64,000 bases of DNA from Muriicola marianensis (lineage in GTDB: Bacteria; Bacteroidota; Bacteroidia; Flavobacteriales; Flavobacteriaceae). Shown here piece by piece: positions 1-9,894 of the stretch (position 1 is the stretch's first letter; each line of letters opens with the position of its first letter). A program made the translations under genes and the position numbers. The stretch covers positions 1,185,060 to 1,249,059 of the forward strand of contig NZ_BMFH01000001.1 of assembly GCF_014638095.1 (NCBI RefSeq). The letters run 5' to 3'. The notes below the pieces were generated by a model. The model did no database searches. It was not told the origin of the DNA and saw only the letters and a program-made list of their open reading frames with translations.

Positions 1-960
1 GTAAATAACGAAGTAAGATGCGATGATCATGAGAATGGCTGAGCCAAATTCTCCGATATTCAATGCAGTTTGAGGGTTTCCTCCTTCTTTTACCTTTACA
101 AAGAAAGTCCCCAAAATCGACATGACAATTCCGAGGGCGGCAAGTACCAAAGGCAGGTACACTGCACCCAGACCTCCGAAGTCGGGTGTGATCACATAAG
201 CCCCGAGGACCATGGTTCCTATGATGGAACCTACATAGGACTCAAAGAGGTCGGCTCCCATCCCGGCAACGTCCCCAACATTGTCCCCTACGTTATCTGC
301 AATAGTAGCAGGGTTCAAGGGGTGGTCTTCCGGGATACCCGCTTCTACCTTCCCTACGAGGTCGGCTCCCACGTCAGCAGCTTTGGTATAGATCCCTCCC
401 CCTACACGGGCAAAGAGGGCGATGGAAGAAGCTCCAAGGGAAAAGCCGGATAGCACGTTGAGTACCATGCCCAGGTTTTCGGCCTCTGGCCAAATATTCT
501 GATAGATCATAAACAGGCCGCTGAGCCCGAGAACCCCCAGTCCTACGACCCCAAGGCCCATCACAGAACCTCCGGCGAAGGCCACTTCAAGAGCCTTTCC
601 AAGAGAAGTTCTGGCCGCCTGGGTAGTGCGCACATTAGCTTTGGTTGCTACCCGCATCCCAATAAAACCGGCCAGGGCAGAACAAAAGGCCCCTACAATG
701 AAAGAAAGGGCAACCATTCCGGTAGACCCCGCTTCATTCTCACCTTTAAAATACAAGAGAACAGCTACCGCCACGACAAAGATCGCAAGGATTTTATACT
801 CGGCTTTGAGGAAAGACATAGCGCCATCTGCAATATTCTTGGCAATCCTGGCCATGTTGGCGTCTCCCACTTCCTGTTTGGAGACCCACATGTTTTTGAA
901 TAATACGAACAGCAAGGCGAGCACACCAAATGCCGGTAATAGGGTTACGATCAATTCCAT
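1..960 (-). CDS. hppA: Membrane-bound ion-translocating pyrophosphatase (HppA), C-terminus cut by window edge
   Basis: The first 320 codons of an integral membrane pyrophosphatase, which couples hydrolysis of pyrophosphate to export of H+ or Na+ across the inner membrane. The visible part begins [12 protein letters not shown], has several hydrophobic helices, and contains the family block [20 protein letters not shown] followed by [15 protein letters not shown] and GADLFESY, which bind Mg-pyrophosphate. The rest, including the residues that would tell K+-dependent from K+-independent enzymes, lies left of position 1, so ion specificity cannot be assigned. The start at 960 is the first ATG that gives the usual N-terminus. 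A TACTTTTG element lies 33-40 bp upstream. Identification is very secure; only the subtype is open. Confidence 0.95.
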   Translation of the reverse strand, partial: MELIVTLLPAFGVLALLFVLFKNMWVSKQEVGDANMARIAKNIADGAMSFLKAEYKILAIFVVAVAVLLYFKGENEAGSTGMVALSFIVGAFCSALAGFIGMRVATKANVRTTQAARTSLGKALEVAFAGGSVMGLGVVGLGVLGLSGLFMIYQNIWPEAENLGMVLNVLSGFSLGASSIALFARVGGGIYTKAADVGADLVGKVEAGIPEDHPLNPATIADNVGDNVGDVAGMGADLFESYVGSIIGTMVLGAYVITPDFGGLGAVYLPLVLAALGIVMSILGTFFVKVKEGGNPQTALNIGEFGSAILMIIASYFVIY

Positions 961-992
961 ATCGATTTGTTATTTATCTGTTAAAACGGCAG

Positions 993-1000
993 CAAAAGTA
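993..1000 (-). promoter_or_regulatory. Possible -7 element of the hppA promoter
   Basis: TACTTTTG on the minus strand matches the Bacteroidota -7 consensus TAnnTTTG and lies 33-40 bp upstream of the hppA start. No clear TTG -33 element is present at the usual distance, so the call rests on one element. Confidence 0.35.
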
Positions 1001-1074
1001 GTAAAACGGTTTAGAATATAAAAGCACTTATTTAGCCTGATGCATACCCGTACCGAATACAGTAAACGAAGTAC

Positions 1075-3567
1075 TTAAAAGTGAAATCCAAATGTTCCCG
1101 TCACGCTGAACGGCCTTGCGTCCGGATTTTCCAGGTAATTCCCCCTGAAATTGAAATCGAGCCTGAAGATCTTGAAGATATTCCCCACCCCCAGGGAGTA
1201 TTCCCAGTAGATCTTGTCAGAGGGAGCGATCAGGGGGATATTGGCCGGACTGTTCAGGGCGATATTCTCATCTGAAAGTTGTCCCCAGGCTCCTCTCAAA
1301 CCGACGATTTCCCGAAGATTCCAGTCGCGTAGCACAGGGATACGGGAGAACAACCTGCCGTTAAAATTGTGTTCGAGGAAGAGTGCCATATAAGTATCCG
1401 TCACAAACTCGTAAAAATCCAGGTTGGGAAAGGTATTATAAAGGGTAAACAGGGTCTGGTTACCCGGGATCACATTGAGCAGGCTAAGGGGGACAGTCCC
1501 GACGGTTTTCCCCATCTCCACGGTACTGAGGAGTCGGCCAAAACCACCGATCTGCCAGGGTTGGGTATAAGAAAATTGGTATTTGGTATAGTTAAAATCA
1601 CTTTCCAGGAATCCTTCCAGGCCCCTGGTATAATTAAAGAAAAGGGTAGCGTATTCGTCATTGACGCTACGCCTCTCCACCCCGTAACCTATGGTCTTCT
1701 TGCCGGGAGTGTAGATCAGCGTTGTGGTGAGATCGAACTGTTTTACCTCTGAGGAAACCCCCGTGGGCGAGTCCGGGTCGATATAATCCAGGTTAAATGC
1801 CTCAGGCAAGGCCGAACTCAGGGTCCGGAAAGAACTTCCAAAACGGATCCTGAAATTAGTCAGGGGTTCAGCCTCCAGGTTCAAGGTACTCAGGTTGATG
1901 TTGGAAAGGCGGTTGTTATTCCCCACCGTCAGGACGGCGGAGGAGGCAACGCTCCTTCCCAGGACATCGTTTGTAGCCGTCAGACTAAGGCCCAGTTGTT
2001 CGATATCCCGGCGATTACCCCCGGAGATGATGAGCCGACTTTCCCTGTCGAGGAGGAATTTGGCGGAGAAGCCGTGCTTGAACTTTCGATCTGAAAATCC
2101 GTAAGCCATGTATCCCTCCAGCCGCCAGGGGTCATTTTGGCCGAAGAAGGTCCGCGCCCCTCCCCTGAGCCGTATCCCTTCGGCATCGTTAAATCCAAAG
2201 GTGCTGTAGATATCACCTATGTCGATATTCCATTTATCAATCTCCACATATCCGGATCCCAAAATACTCACAATATTGTAGTAGGTATTGAATTTGGGAA
2301 CTGTCTTAAGGGTATCCAGCAGGCTGTAGATCCCGCTTTCGTCCTTGTTGAGGGCTTCGAGCCTGTTTCGGTTCCAGAAGGTACTGTCCTGTTCAAAGAC
2401 CCTCGGGTCGTAGGGATCTGAAGCCTCGCGGTAAAAGGAATCGGGCCTGGGGTCATCGAATTTGTAATGGTCATACACCGTGGTCCTCTTTCCGTAGATC
2501 CCTTTTGAAGTTTCCTTTTTATTAAGGGCGAAATCAGAAAGCATATAATCCCGCTTCAGCAGGAAGACGGAGTCGTTCACGACCTCGAAATCCTGTTCGA
2601 TATAGATCTCCTTTACCCAGTTAATATTGGCGCTTTTTGTGACTTCGAGGTTGATCTTCTTCAGGGCGAAGGTGGAATCGTTCACCCAGAAATCACCTTT
2701 AAAAGTGAGTTCATTCTTCCTCCGGGGGTAGTAGATGATCTGGTAACACCATTTATTGTCTATGTAGGCGCTGTCTGAAAGTACGTAGTTGTATACATCC
2801 ACCCCGGTACGGGATAGGGGACTCGTAAAACTCTTGTCAAAGAATTTCAGGTAATTGGCGTATACGTTGTAATCAGAATACAGGTCCTGAACAAAGGCTG
2901 TGATCGCCTGGTTGTTGCTGAATCCCGAGTTCTTGTTGCCCAGCACGTCTACCCTTTCCTTTTGAATGAGGTTGTTTCCGTACACTTTGGAAAAGACCTC
3001 ATTGAGAAAGATGGGCAGGTAGGTTTTCCCGGTGATCCTGGAGGTATCCAGATCGGCAAAGATGAATTCCAGCCCTTTGAAGATCCGGCTTTTGATCAGG
3101 GCACTGTCTATGGTATTCAGGTCGAATTCCACCTTTTCGTATTTGTCGTACTCGTATTGATCGAACATCCGGAGCCCGTTGATCCTTTTCCTGGCCCAGA
3201 TCTTTTTCAGGATGTCGATGGCGGGGTTGTTCTTCTTGGATTGCTTGCCCGAATAGACCACCACTTCATCGAGCTGCTCTCCTTCCAACAGTGTTATGGT
3301 AAGGTCATAATTTACTGCGGAAGGCAGGGGTACTTCCAGGGTCTGATAGCCGATAAAGGAGACCAGGACGGAATTGTAGCGCAAATCCGATTCGAGGTAA
3401 AAACGGCCATTGTCATTGGTGATCGTCCCCTTTGTGGAATTGGGAAAGATCACATTGGCAAAGGCCACGGGTTCACCGGCTTCATCGATCACGATCCCGC
3501 TGACCTTGGTCTGTGCCCAACTGTGACCGGCCAGAAGGAAGAAAAGAAAGATATATAGTATTCTCAT
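1075..3567 (-). CDS. DUF5686 / carboxypeptidase-regulatory-like domain outer-membrane protein
   Basis: A protein of 830 residues, probably in the outer membrane; its biochemical role is unknown. Residues 1-19 are a signal peptide (MRILYIFLFFLLAGHSWAQ). Residues ~20-105 are a carboxypeptidase D regulatory-like beta-sandwich (VSGIVIDEAGEPVAFANV, then a GY-rich strand), common at the N-terminus of Bacteroidota outer-membrane proteins. The rest matches DUF5686, ending in alternating aromatic strands and a terminal Phe (TGTFGFHF) typical of a beta-barrel. I start at the ATG of MRILY rather than 11 codons upstream, because only this start puts the signal peptide at the N-terminus. It is separated from pdhB by a terminator and probably has its own promoter. 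Confidence 0.85.
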   Translation of the reverse strand: MRILYIFLFFLLAGHSWAQTKVSGIVIDEAGEPVAFANVIFPNSTKGTITNDNGRFYLESDLRYNSVLVSFIGYQTLEVPLPSAVNYDLTITLLEGEQLDEVVVYSGKQSKKNNPAIDILKKIWARKRINGLRMFDQYEYDKYEKVEFDLNTIDSALIKSRIFKGLEFIFADLDTSRITGKTYLPIFLNEVFSKVYGNNLIQKERVDVLGNKNSGFSNNQAITAFVQDLYSDYNVYANYLKFFDKSFTSPLSRTGVDVYNYVLSDSAYIDNKWCYQIIYYPRRKNELTFKGDFWVNDSTFALKKINLEVTKSANINWVKEIYIEQDFEVVNDSVFLLKRDYMLSDFALNKKETSKGIYGKRTTVYDHYKFDDPRPDSFYREASDPYDPRVFEQDSTFWNRNRLEALNKDESGIYSLLDTLKTVPKFNTYYNIVSILGSGYVEIDKWNIDIGDIYSTFGFNDAEGIRLRGGARTFFGQNDPWRLEGYMAYGFSDRKFKHGFSAKFLLDRESRLIISGGNRRDIEQLGLSLTATNDVLGRSVASSAVLTVGNNNRLSNINLSTLNLEAEPLTNFRIRFGSSFRTLSSALPEAFNLDYIDPDSPTGVSSEVKQFDLTTTLIYTPGKKTIGYGVERRSVNDEYATLFFNYTRGLEGFLESDFNYTKYQFSYTQPWQIGGFGRLLSTVEMGKTVGTVPLSLLNVIPGNQTLFTLYNTFPNLDFYEFVTDTYMALFLEHNFNGRLFSRIPVLRDWNLREIVGLRGAWGQLSDENIALNSPANIPLIAPSDKIYWEYSLGVGNIFKIFRLDFNFRGNYLENPDARPFSVTGTFGFHF

Positions 3568-3655
3568 TGTGCAATGCCGAACAGTCTGACGGGAACTCAT
3601 TAGAACCGGTTGTGCGATCCCGGATGTCTCCCTAAAACCCCCTAAAAATTACGTA

Positions 3656-3693
3656 TAAAAAAACTTCGCCTGTTTTAGGAAGACGAAGTTTTG
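3656..3693 (-). terminator. Rho-independent terminator of pdhB
   Basis: Read on the minus strand, AAACTTCG and CGAAGTTT form a stem around a 15-nt loop, followed by a T-run. It begins about 20 bp after the pdhB stop and separates that gene from the DUF5686 gene. Confidence 0.8.
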
Positions 3694-3713
3694 TCGGTAT
3701 TATTGTGAAAGTC

Positions 3714-4691
3714 TTACTTGTACATCACTTTTTTTACAGCCCTGATCACATCCTCATGATTGGGAAGCCACTCTTCGAGCAGTACAGGAGAATATGGAGC
3801 AGGCGTGTCGGCCGTGTTGATCTTTGCGATGGGCGCATCGAGATAATCAAAAGCCTTTTGCTGCACCTGATAGGTGATCTCTGTAGCGACATTGCCAAAC
3901 GGCCAGGCCTCTTCAAGGATCACCAGTCGGTTGGTCTTTTTTACAGAAGTCAGGATGGTTTCTGTATCCATAGGTTTTACAGTCCTCAGATCGATGATCT
4001 CGCACTGAATGCCTTCTTTCTCAAGTTCATCAGCTGCTTTGTAAGCTTCTTTGATGATCTTGCCGAAGGAGACGATGGTCACGTCCTTTCCTTCCCGCTT
4101 AATCTCAGCTACTCCTAATGGAATCGTGTATTCGTCTTCGGGCACTTCCCCTTTGTCACCATACATTTGTTCAGATTCCATAAAGATAACAGGGTCATTG
4201 TCCCGAATAGCCGATTTGAGAAGCCCTTTGGCGTCCCTGGGGTTGGATGGAACTACAACTTTGAGGCCGGGGCAATTGGCATACCAGCTCTCAAAAGCCT
4301 GGGAATGGGTGGCAGCCAGCTGACCTGCTGAGGCTGTCGGACCGCGGAAAACGATAGGACAGTCGAACTGTCCGCCGGACATCTGCCTGATCTTAGCAGC
4401 GTTGTTGATGATCTGGTCTATTCCCACCAAAGCGAAATTGAAGGTCATAAATTCTATGATGGGCCGGTTCCCGTTCATGGCCGACCCTACTCCAACCCCG
4501 GCAAAACCGAGCTCTGAGATGGGGGTGTCAATTACCCGACGGGGGCCGAATTCATCCAGCATTCCCTTAGACGCTTTGTAAGCTCCGTTGTATTCGGCAA
4601 CCTCTTCGCCCATGAGGTAGATCGATTCGTCCCGCCTCATTTCTTCGGACATTGCTTCCGCTATCGCTTCCCTGAATTGTATTGTCTTCAT
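3714..4691 (-). CDS. pdhB: Pyruvate dehydrogenase E1 component subunit beta
   Basis: The beta chain of the alpha2beta2 pyruvate dehydrogenase E1, which decarboxylates pyruvate with thiamine diphosphate and passes the acetyl group to the E2 lipoyl domain. It has 325 residues, the usual length. TPISE (Glu60) is the Glu that activates the thiamine ring, FMTFNFALVGIDQI is the cofactor/interface helix, and the C-terminal transketolase domain has LEEAWPFG. It stands alone: neither the alpha subunit nor E2/E3 genes are next to it, consistent with Flavobacteriaceae where these are dispersed. It is divergent from etfBA across a 181-bp gap. A 2-oxoisovalerate dehydrogenase beta chain is the nearest alternative but fits less well. 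Confidence 0.93.
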   Translation of the reverse strand: MKTIQFREAIAEAMSEEMRRDESIYLMGEEVAEYNGAYKASKGMLDEFGPRRVIDTPISELGFAGVGVGSAMNGNRPIIEFMTFNFALVGIDQIINNAAKIRQMSGGQFDCPIVFRGPTASAGQLAATHSQAFESWYANCPGLKVVVPSNPRDAKGLLKSAIRDNDPVIFMESEQMYGDKGEVPEDEYTIPLGVAEIKREGKDVTIVSFGKIIKEAYKAADELEKEGIQCEIIDLRTVKPMDTETILTSVKKTNRLVILEEAWPFGNVATEITYQVQQKAFDYLDAPIAKINTADTPAPYSPVLLEEWLPNHEDVIRAVKKVMYK

Positions 4692-4829
4692 ATACTAGTG
4701 ATTCTCGACATGAAATCATTTCAAAATGCGAACAAAAATAGGAAATTATCCTTCAATTAAGCCGGAGAGAAAGGCAAAAACATTTTAAAAATTTATTATG
4801 CATGCATAGTATTTTTTGTTTTTATTGGT

Positions 4830-4837
4830 TATCTTTG
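4830..4837 (+). promoter_or_regulatory. -7 element of the etfBA promoter
   Basis: TATCTTTG exactly fits the TAnnTTTG consensus of Bacteroidota housekeeping promoters and lies 36 bp upstream of the etfB ATG. A T-rich stretch with TTTTTTG lies upstream, but at 11 bp the spacing is shorter than usual. Confidence 0.5.
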
Positions 4838-4872
4838 GGGCCACACTATTCTAATAAATCAGTAAAACTCAA

Positions 4873-5619
4873 ATGAAGATATTAGTTTGTATCAGCAATG
4901 TTCCGGACACCACTTCCAAGATCAATTTCACGGCAGATAACACCGCATTCGACACCACTGGAGTGCAGTTCGTGATAAATCCCAACGATGAGTTCGGACT
5001 TACCCGGGCCATGTGGTTCAAGGAAAAGCAAGGTGCCACGGTTCACGTAGCTACGGTGGGTGGCCCAAGCGTTGAATCCACCATGCGAAAAGCCCTGGCT
5101 ATCGGCGCCGATGAGGGCATCAGGATCAATGCCGAACCCACGGACGGATTTTTTGTAGCCCAGCAACTCGCCGAGGTGATCAAGACCGGTGGATACGACC
5201 TGGTCATTGCCGGAAGGGAATCTATTGATTATAACGGGGGAATGGTTCCCGGGATCATTGCAGCCCTGCTCGATATCAACTTTGTAAATACCTGCATCGG
5301 TCTGGAGATCGAGGGAGATAAGGTTACCGCCATCCGGGAAATAGACGGGGGAAAAGAAACCCTGGAAACTTCCCTTCCGCTTATCATTGGCGGTCAGAAG
5401 GGGCTCGTTGAAGAATCCGATCTGCGCATCCCTAATATGAGAGGGATCATGATGGCCCGCCAGAAAAAACTCAATGTGGTAGAACCGGTTGAGGCCATCC
5501 ACGCCATCAAGGATAAAACCTTCGACAAGCCTGCCCCAAAAGGACCGGTAAAGCTCGTTGACGCCGGTAATGTAGGCGAACTGGTGAAACTGCTCCACAA
5601 CGAAGCCAAAGTCATTTAA
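4873..5619 (+). CDS. etfB: Electron transfer flavoprotein subunit beta
   Basis: The small subunit (248 residues) of the heterodimeric electron-transfer flavoprotein, a cytosolic carrier that takes electrons from acyl-CoA dehydrogenases. It starts MKILVCISNVPDT, has the family segments FVINPNDEFGL and AGRESIDYNGGMVPG, and ends with a helical tail that contacts the alpha subunit (MMARQKKLNVVEP). It is followed after 30 bp by etfA, and both are surely cotranscribed. The long open frame on the opposite strand has no recognisable content and is a shadow. Confidence 0.96.
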   Translation: MKILVCISNVPDTTSKINFTADNTAFDTTGVQFVINPNDEFGLTRAMWFKEKQGATVHVATVGGPSVESTMRKALAIGADEGIRINAEPTDGFFVAQQLAEVIKTGGYDLVIAGRESIDYNGGMVPGIIAALLDINFVNTCIGLEIEGDKVTAIREIDGGKETLETSLPLIIGGQKGLVEESDLRIPNMRGIMMARQKKLNVVEPVEAIHAIKDKTFDKPAPKGPVKLVDAGNVGELVKLLHNEAKVI

Positions 5620-5649
5620 TCGCACTTAAATCCTAAGAAAAACAACTTT

Positions 5650-6618
5650 ATGTCTGTTCTAGTATATACCGAATCCGAAAACGGAAAACTTAAGAAAAAT
5701 GCCTTCGAGGCCGCATCCTATGCCTATAAGGTAGCCCAGGATATGGGCACAACCCTTACCGCAGTGAGTTTTGGGGTGGCCGATGCTTCGGCCCTGGGTG
5801 AATACGGAGTCTCCAAGGTCCTCAAAGTTCAAAATGACAAACTGAAGGTTTTTAATGCCAGGGCATATGCAGCAGTGCTCGCAGAGGCCGTAGGGCAGGA
5901 AGGGGCTAAAGTGGTCATCCTGAGTTCGAGCACGGACTCCAAGTATCTGGGAGGCCTGTTAGCCGGGATGCTCAAAGCCGGCTACGTTCCCAATGTGGTG
6001 GCCGCCCCTGACAGCGTGACTCCCATGTTAGTTAAGCGCATGGCGTTCAGCAACAAGGGATTTGCCCATACGGAGATCACTACGGATGCCAAGATCATTG
6101 GGGTTTCCAATAACGCCTATGGCGCGCATGAAAATAAAACCTCTCTGGAAGAAGCATCTTTTGATCCATCGCTTGGTGAAGGTGTCTTTTCGACGAACTC
6201 TGTGAACATCGACAAGGTGTCCGGCGAGGTGACCATTGCCGATGCCGATATCGTAGTTTCTGCAGGCCGGGGCCTGAAAGGTCCGGAGAACTGGGGTATG
6301 GTCGAAGAATTGGCAAAAGTACTAGGGGCGGCCACAGCCTGCTCCAAGCCTGTAAGTGATATGGGATGGCGTCCTCATGGGGAACACGTAGGGCAGACCG
6401 GGAAACCCGTGGCGAGCAACCTCTACATCGCCATAGGAATCTCAGGTGCCATACAGCACTTGGCAGGTGTAAGCGCATCCAAAGTAAAAGTGGTGATCAA
6501 TACGGATCCCGAGGCTCCCTTCTTCAAAGCTGCCGATTATGGGATAGTCGGTGACGCCTTCGAAGTGGTCCCTGAACTCATCGAAAAATTAAAGGAATTT
6601 AAGGCCCAGAACGCCTAA
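5650..6618 (+). CDS. etfA: Electron transfer flavoprotein subunit alpha
   Basis: The FAD-binding large subunit (322 residues) of the electron-transfer flavoprotein, partner of etfB. The C-terminal half holds the FAD site: SAGRGLKG near residue 205, then KPVSDMGWRP, VGQTG near 247, IAIGISGAIQHLAG, and DPEAPFFKAADYGIVGD. These are the signature blocks of ETF alpha. The N-terminal half is the ordinary Rossmann-like ETF domain. The pair serves fatty-acid and branched-chain amino-acid oxidation; no dehydrogenase gene lies next to it here. No anomalies. Confidence 0.96.
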   Translation: MSVLVYTESENGKLKKNAFEAASYAYKVAQDMGTTLTAVSFGVADASALGEYGVSKVLKVQNDKLKVFNARAYAAVLAEAVGQEGAKVVILSSSTDSKYLGGLLAGMLKAGYVPNVVAAPDSVTPMLVKRMAFSNKGFAHTEITTDAKIIGVSNNAYGAHENKTSLEEASFDPSLGEGVFSTNSVNIDKVSGEVTIADADIVVSAGRGLKGPENWGMVEELAKVLGAATACSKPVSDMGWRPHGEHVGQTGKPVASNLYIAIGISGAIQHLAGVSASKVKVVINTDPEAPFFKAADYGIVGDAFEVVPELIEKLKEFKAQNA

Positions 6619-6706
6619 TTTTTGTTAATTTGTGCCTTTGAAGGGCTGTTTAAATACTTAGGACATTCCCTATATTTATACAGCCCTTCTTGGTATTGGA
6701 GTGATT

Positions 6707-7336
6707 ATGAGTTTAGTAAGGTTGAAAATAAAGGGCATCTCCTACAGCCAGACCCAAAACGGGGCTTATGCCCTTATTTTGAATGAGGTTGAAGGAGACA
6801 GAAAGCTGCCCATCGTGATCGGTGCTTTTGAGGCACAGTCGATCGCCATTGCCCTGGAAAAGGAGATCAAACCGCCGAGGCCGCTTACCCATGACCTTTT
6901 TAAAAATTTTGCCGACCGGTTCGACATTGTGGTTAAACAGGTCATTATCCACAAACTGGTGGATGGGGTTTTCTATTCCAGCATCATCTGTGAACGGGAC
7001 AAGGTGGAAGAGATAATAGATGCTAGGACCTCCGATGCCATCGCCCTGGCCCTGCGCTTTAACGCCCCCATTTTTACCTATAGAACGATACTCGACAAGG
7101 CGGGAATCTTCCTTAAATTCTCATCAAAGGAGAAGGAAAAAGAGGAGATCGATGACAGTATCGTGGTGGATGAGATCCTGCAGGAAGGTGAAACCGTAGA
7201 GATCGATCCCGGTTCTCAGGCTCCTTATAAGGAACTGAGCATGGACGAACTCCGCAAGGAGCTGGAAAAAGCCGTCGCCAGTGAAGACTACGAAAAGGCG
7301 GCCCGCCTGAGGGATGAAATCTCCAAACGCAAATGA
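6707..7336 (+). CDS. Bifunctional nuclease family protein with UVR motif
   Basis: A 209-residue protein with an N-terminal BFN (bifunctional nuclease, DUF151) domain at about residues 5-130 (LNEVEGDRKLPIVIGAFEAQSIAIALE, then DARTSDAIALALRFNAPIF) and a C-terminal UvrB/UvrC-type coiled pair (LRKELEKAVASEDYEKAA, then RLRDEI). Relatives in plants show DNase/RNase activity; the bacterial role is not settled. I use the ATG at 6707 (MSLVRLKIKG) because the family begins there; a GTG two codons upstream at 6701 is possible. The nucleoside transporter gene follows after 17 bp, so the two are probably cotranscribed. Confidence 0.88.
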   Translation: MSLVRLKIKGISYSQTQNGAYALILNEVEGDRKLPIVIGAFEAQSIAIALEKEIKPPRPLTHDLFKNFADRFDIVVKQVIIHKLVDGVFYSSIICERDKVEEIIDARTSDAIALALRFNAPIFTYRTILDKAGIFLKFSSKEKEKEEIDDSIVVDEILQEGETVEIDPGSQAPYKELSMDELRKELEKAVASEDYEKAARLRDEISKRK

Positions 7337-7353
7337 TCTGCTAGCCCACGCCT

Positions 7354-8820
7354 ATGAAGCCAGGATTTTGGATGCTGTCCCTTTTGCTGCTGCTTTCCTT
7401 CCCGGTCCTGGGCCAGGAAATCAATGCTCCTGACAGCCTCCTGACCGATAGCATTCCAACTATGACAATGACCGAGGCGATCAGCAGTTCTGACGGACTT
7501 ATCGCACCCAATGCAGGATTTTCTATAGACAGCCTGTGGCGAGGGATCCTTGGCATGCTGGTGCTCTTGCTGATATCCTATATCTTCTCTGCCAACAGGA
7601 AGGCCATAAATTGGAAGACCACCGCCATTGGCCTGGGAATACAACTCTCTCTTGCCATTGGGATCCTGAAAGTTCCCTTGATTCAGTGGTTCTTCAACAA
7701 ACTGGGACAATTCTTCAATGAAATCCTGAACTATACCCTGGCCGGGAGTGAATTCGTCTTTGGCGGTCTACTGAATCTTGACAATCCCAATATCGGCTAT
7801 ATTTTTGCCTTTCAGATCCTGCCTACCATCATTTTCTTTTCTGCACTGACTTCTGTCCTCTACTACCTTGGGGTCATTCAGAAGATCGTCAAGGGCCTGG
7901 CTTGGTTGCTTACCCGCTTCCTCGGGATCTCAGGAGCCGAGAGCCTTAGTGTCTCCGGGAATATCTTCCTGGGCCAGACGGAGGCGCCCTTGTTGATAAA
8001 GGCATATTTGGAAAAAATGAACAAGTCAGAAATCCTTCTGGTCATGATCGGAGGGATGGCTACAGTGGCCGGAGGGGTATTGGCGGCTTATATCGGCTTT
8101 TTAGGGGGAAATGACGAACAACTCCGGCTGGAGTTTGCCCGCCACCTCATCGCAGCCTCAGTGATGGCGGCCCCAGGGGCCATAGTGATCTCAAAGATGC
8201 TTTATCCCCAGATCGGGGAAGTAAACAAGGAGATACACATTTCAACAGAAAAAATAGGCTCCAATATTCTCGACGCGATCGCAAACGGCACCACTGAAGG
8301 CCTTAAACTGGCCGTGAATGTGGGGGCCATGCTCCTTGTCTTTGTGGCGTTTATCGCCATGATCAACGGGATCCTTGGATGGGTTGGCGATATCACCACC
8401 CTGAATGACTGGCTGACCGTCAACTCGGCCTATGAAGAGCTTTCACTGGAGGCCATTCTCGGAGTGATCTTTGCACCTCTGATGTGGCTCATTGGGGTCA
8501 ACTCCCAGGACGTACTGCTTATGGGGCAGTTGCTGGGTATCAAGCTGGCTGCAAGTGAATTTATAGGATATATCCAACTGGCAGACCTGAAAGACGTGAG
8601 CAATGGTACCCATTTTGCCTTCAACAAATCGATCATCATGGCCACTTACATGCTCTGCGGCTTTGCCAATTTTGCCTCTATCGGGATACAGATCGGAGGC
8701 ATCGGCTCCCTGGCACCGGGGCAGCGCAAGACCCTCTCGGAATTCGGGATGAAAGCTGTGCTGGGTGGCACACTGGCCTCCCTCCTTTCGGCTACCTTTG
8801 CCGGGATGATCCTGGGGTAA
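7354..8820 (+). CDS. nupC: Concentrative nucleoside transporter (NupC/CNT family)
   Basis: An inner-membrane symporter of 488 residues that imports nucleosides with a cation. It has the CNT core: a nucleoside-recognition region around [34 protein letters not shown] (the substrate- and cation-binding hairpin), a [17 protein letters not shown] helix, and [17 protein letters not shown] near the C-terminus. An N-terminal cleavable-looking hydrophobic segment and a linker of about 50 residues precede the first conserved helix, longer than in E. coli NupC but common in Bacteroidota. It sits between the nuclease gene and thyA, a plausible nucleotide-salvage neighbourhood. Confidence 0.92.
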   Translation: MKPGFWMLSLLLLLSFPVLGQEINAPDSLLTDSIPTMTMTEAISSSDGLIAPNAGFSIDSLWRGILGMLVLLLISYIFSANRKAINWKTTAIGLGIQLSLAIGILKVPLIQWFFNKLGQFFNEILNYTLAGSEFVFGGLLNLDNPNIGYIFAFQILPTIIFFSALTSVLYYLGVIQKIVKGLAWLLTRFLGISGAESLSVSGNIFLGQTEAPLLIKAYLEKMNKSEILLVMIGGMATVAGGVLAAYIGFLGGNDEQLRLEFARHLIAASVMAAPGAIVISKMLYPQIGEVNKEIHISTEKIGSNILDAIANGTTEGLKLAVNVGAMLLVFVAFIAMINGILGWVGDITTLNDWLTVNSAYEELSLEAILGVIFAPLMWLIGVNSQDVLLMGQLLGIKLAASEFIGYIQLADLKDVSNGTHFAFNKSIIMATYMLCGFANFASIGIQIGGIGSLAPGQRKTLSEFGMKAVLGGTLASLLSATFAGMILG

Positions 8821-8929
8821 GTTTACCCGAAGCTTCGTTAATAAGTTTTCAAAAGAAGCCAGAGATGTCACCGTCATTGAAATAGAGCTTTTTTTATTTT
8901 TACAACCAGTTCAATTATCAACATCCCGA

Positions 8930-9754
8930 ATGAAGCAATATCACGACCTCCTCAACTACGTGCTCGAAAATGGAAACAGGAAAAGCGATCGTACCGGTAC
9001 CGGGACCATCTCGGTTTTCGGGTATCAAATGCGGTTCGACCTCAATGAGGGATTCCCTCTGGTCACTACCAAAAAACTGCACCTAAAATCTATAGTTCAC
9101 GAACTGTTGTGGTTTCTCAAAGGGGATACAAATGTGAAATACCTGCAGGAGAATGGGGTCCGAATCTGGAATGAATGGGCCGATGAAAAAGGAGACCTGG
9201 GACCCGTTTACGGCTATCAATGGCGCAATTGGAATGGGGACGGGATCGACCAGATCAAAAACCTCATCCATACACTGAAGAACAACCCGGACAGCAGGAG
9301 GATGCTGGTGGCTGCCTGGAACCCCAGCGTGCTGCCTGATCCCTCAAAATCTTTTAGCGAAAACGTGGCCGATGGCAAGGCCGCCCTGCCTCCCTGCCAT
9401 GCCTTTTTTCAATTCTATGTGGCTGACGGTAAACTCTCCTGCCAGCTTTACCAGCGTAGTGCGGATATCTTTCTGGGGGTGCCTTTCAACATTGCCTCCT
9501 ATGCCCTTTTCACCCTTATGGTGGCCCAGGTATGCGGCTACAAACCCGGAGAATTCATTCACACCTTCGGAGATGCCCATATCTACAACAACCATATGGA
9601 ACAGATCGAACTACAGCTGAGCAGGGATATCAGACCCCTTCCCAAAATGGTGCTGAATCCGGAAGTAAAGGATATCTTCGATTTCAAGTTCGAGGACTTT
9701 ACCCTCCTGGATTACAATCCGCATCCCCATATCAAGGGAATGGTAGCAGTTTGA
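8930..9754 (+). CDS. thyA: Thymidylate synthase
   Basis: Converts dUMP and methylenetetrahydrofolate to dTMP and dihydrofolate. It has 274 residues, near the 264 of E. coli. The catalytic nucleophile is Cys156 in [10 protein letters not shown]. Other signatures are RTGTGT near residue 22, [38 protein letters not shown], and the C-terminal MVAV needed for closure of the active site. Dihydrofolate reductase (folA), the next enzyme in the folate cycle, lies 2.2 kb downstream on the same strand, separated by two minus-strand genes and a 2TM gene. Confidence 0.98.
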   Translation: MKQYHDLLNYVLENGNRKSDRTGTGTISVFGYQMRFDLNEGFPLVTTKKLHLKSIVHELLWFLKGDTNVKYLQENGVRIWNEWADEKGDLGPVYGYQWRNWNGDGIDQIKNLIHTLKNNPDSRRMLVAAWNPSVLPDPSKSFSENVADGKAALPPCHAFFQFYVADGKLSCQLYQRSADIFLGVPFNIASYALFTLMVAQVCGYKPGEFIHTFGDAHIYNNHMEQIELQLSRDIRPLPKMVLNPEVKDIFDFKFEDFTLLDYNPHPHIKGMVAV

Positions 9755-9836
9755 TTCTATAATATCTTTTCCGGTCAAAAACAATACAGAAGGATAACTA
9801 TATTCAAGAAGTCCCTTTTACCACTAAAACTCAGGC

Positions 9837-9872
9837 AAAAAAAATCCGGGACCTTTTCTCAAGATCCCGGAT
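9837..9872 (-). terminator. Terminator of the isoamylase-fold gene
   Basis: ATCCGGGA and TCCCGGAT form an 8-bp perfect stem, and on the minus strand the stem is followed by eight T residues. It lies just after the stop at 9895. The stem could also end thyA transcripts coming from the other side. Confidence 0.85.
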
Positions 9873-9894
9873 CACAGTCTTTTTTGGAAATGAA

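Noticed and set aside
4882..5625. 247-codon open frame opposite etfB
   Set aside because: Complete overlap with the conserved etfB gene; the translation has no recognised motif. Codon-bias shadow.
8443..8877. 144-codon open frame opposite the nucleoside transporter
   Set aside because: Antisense shadow of a conserved membrane protein gene; no own features.
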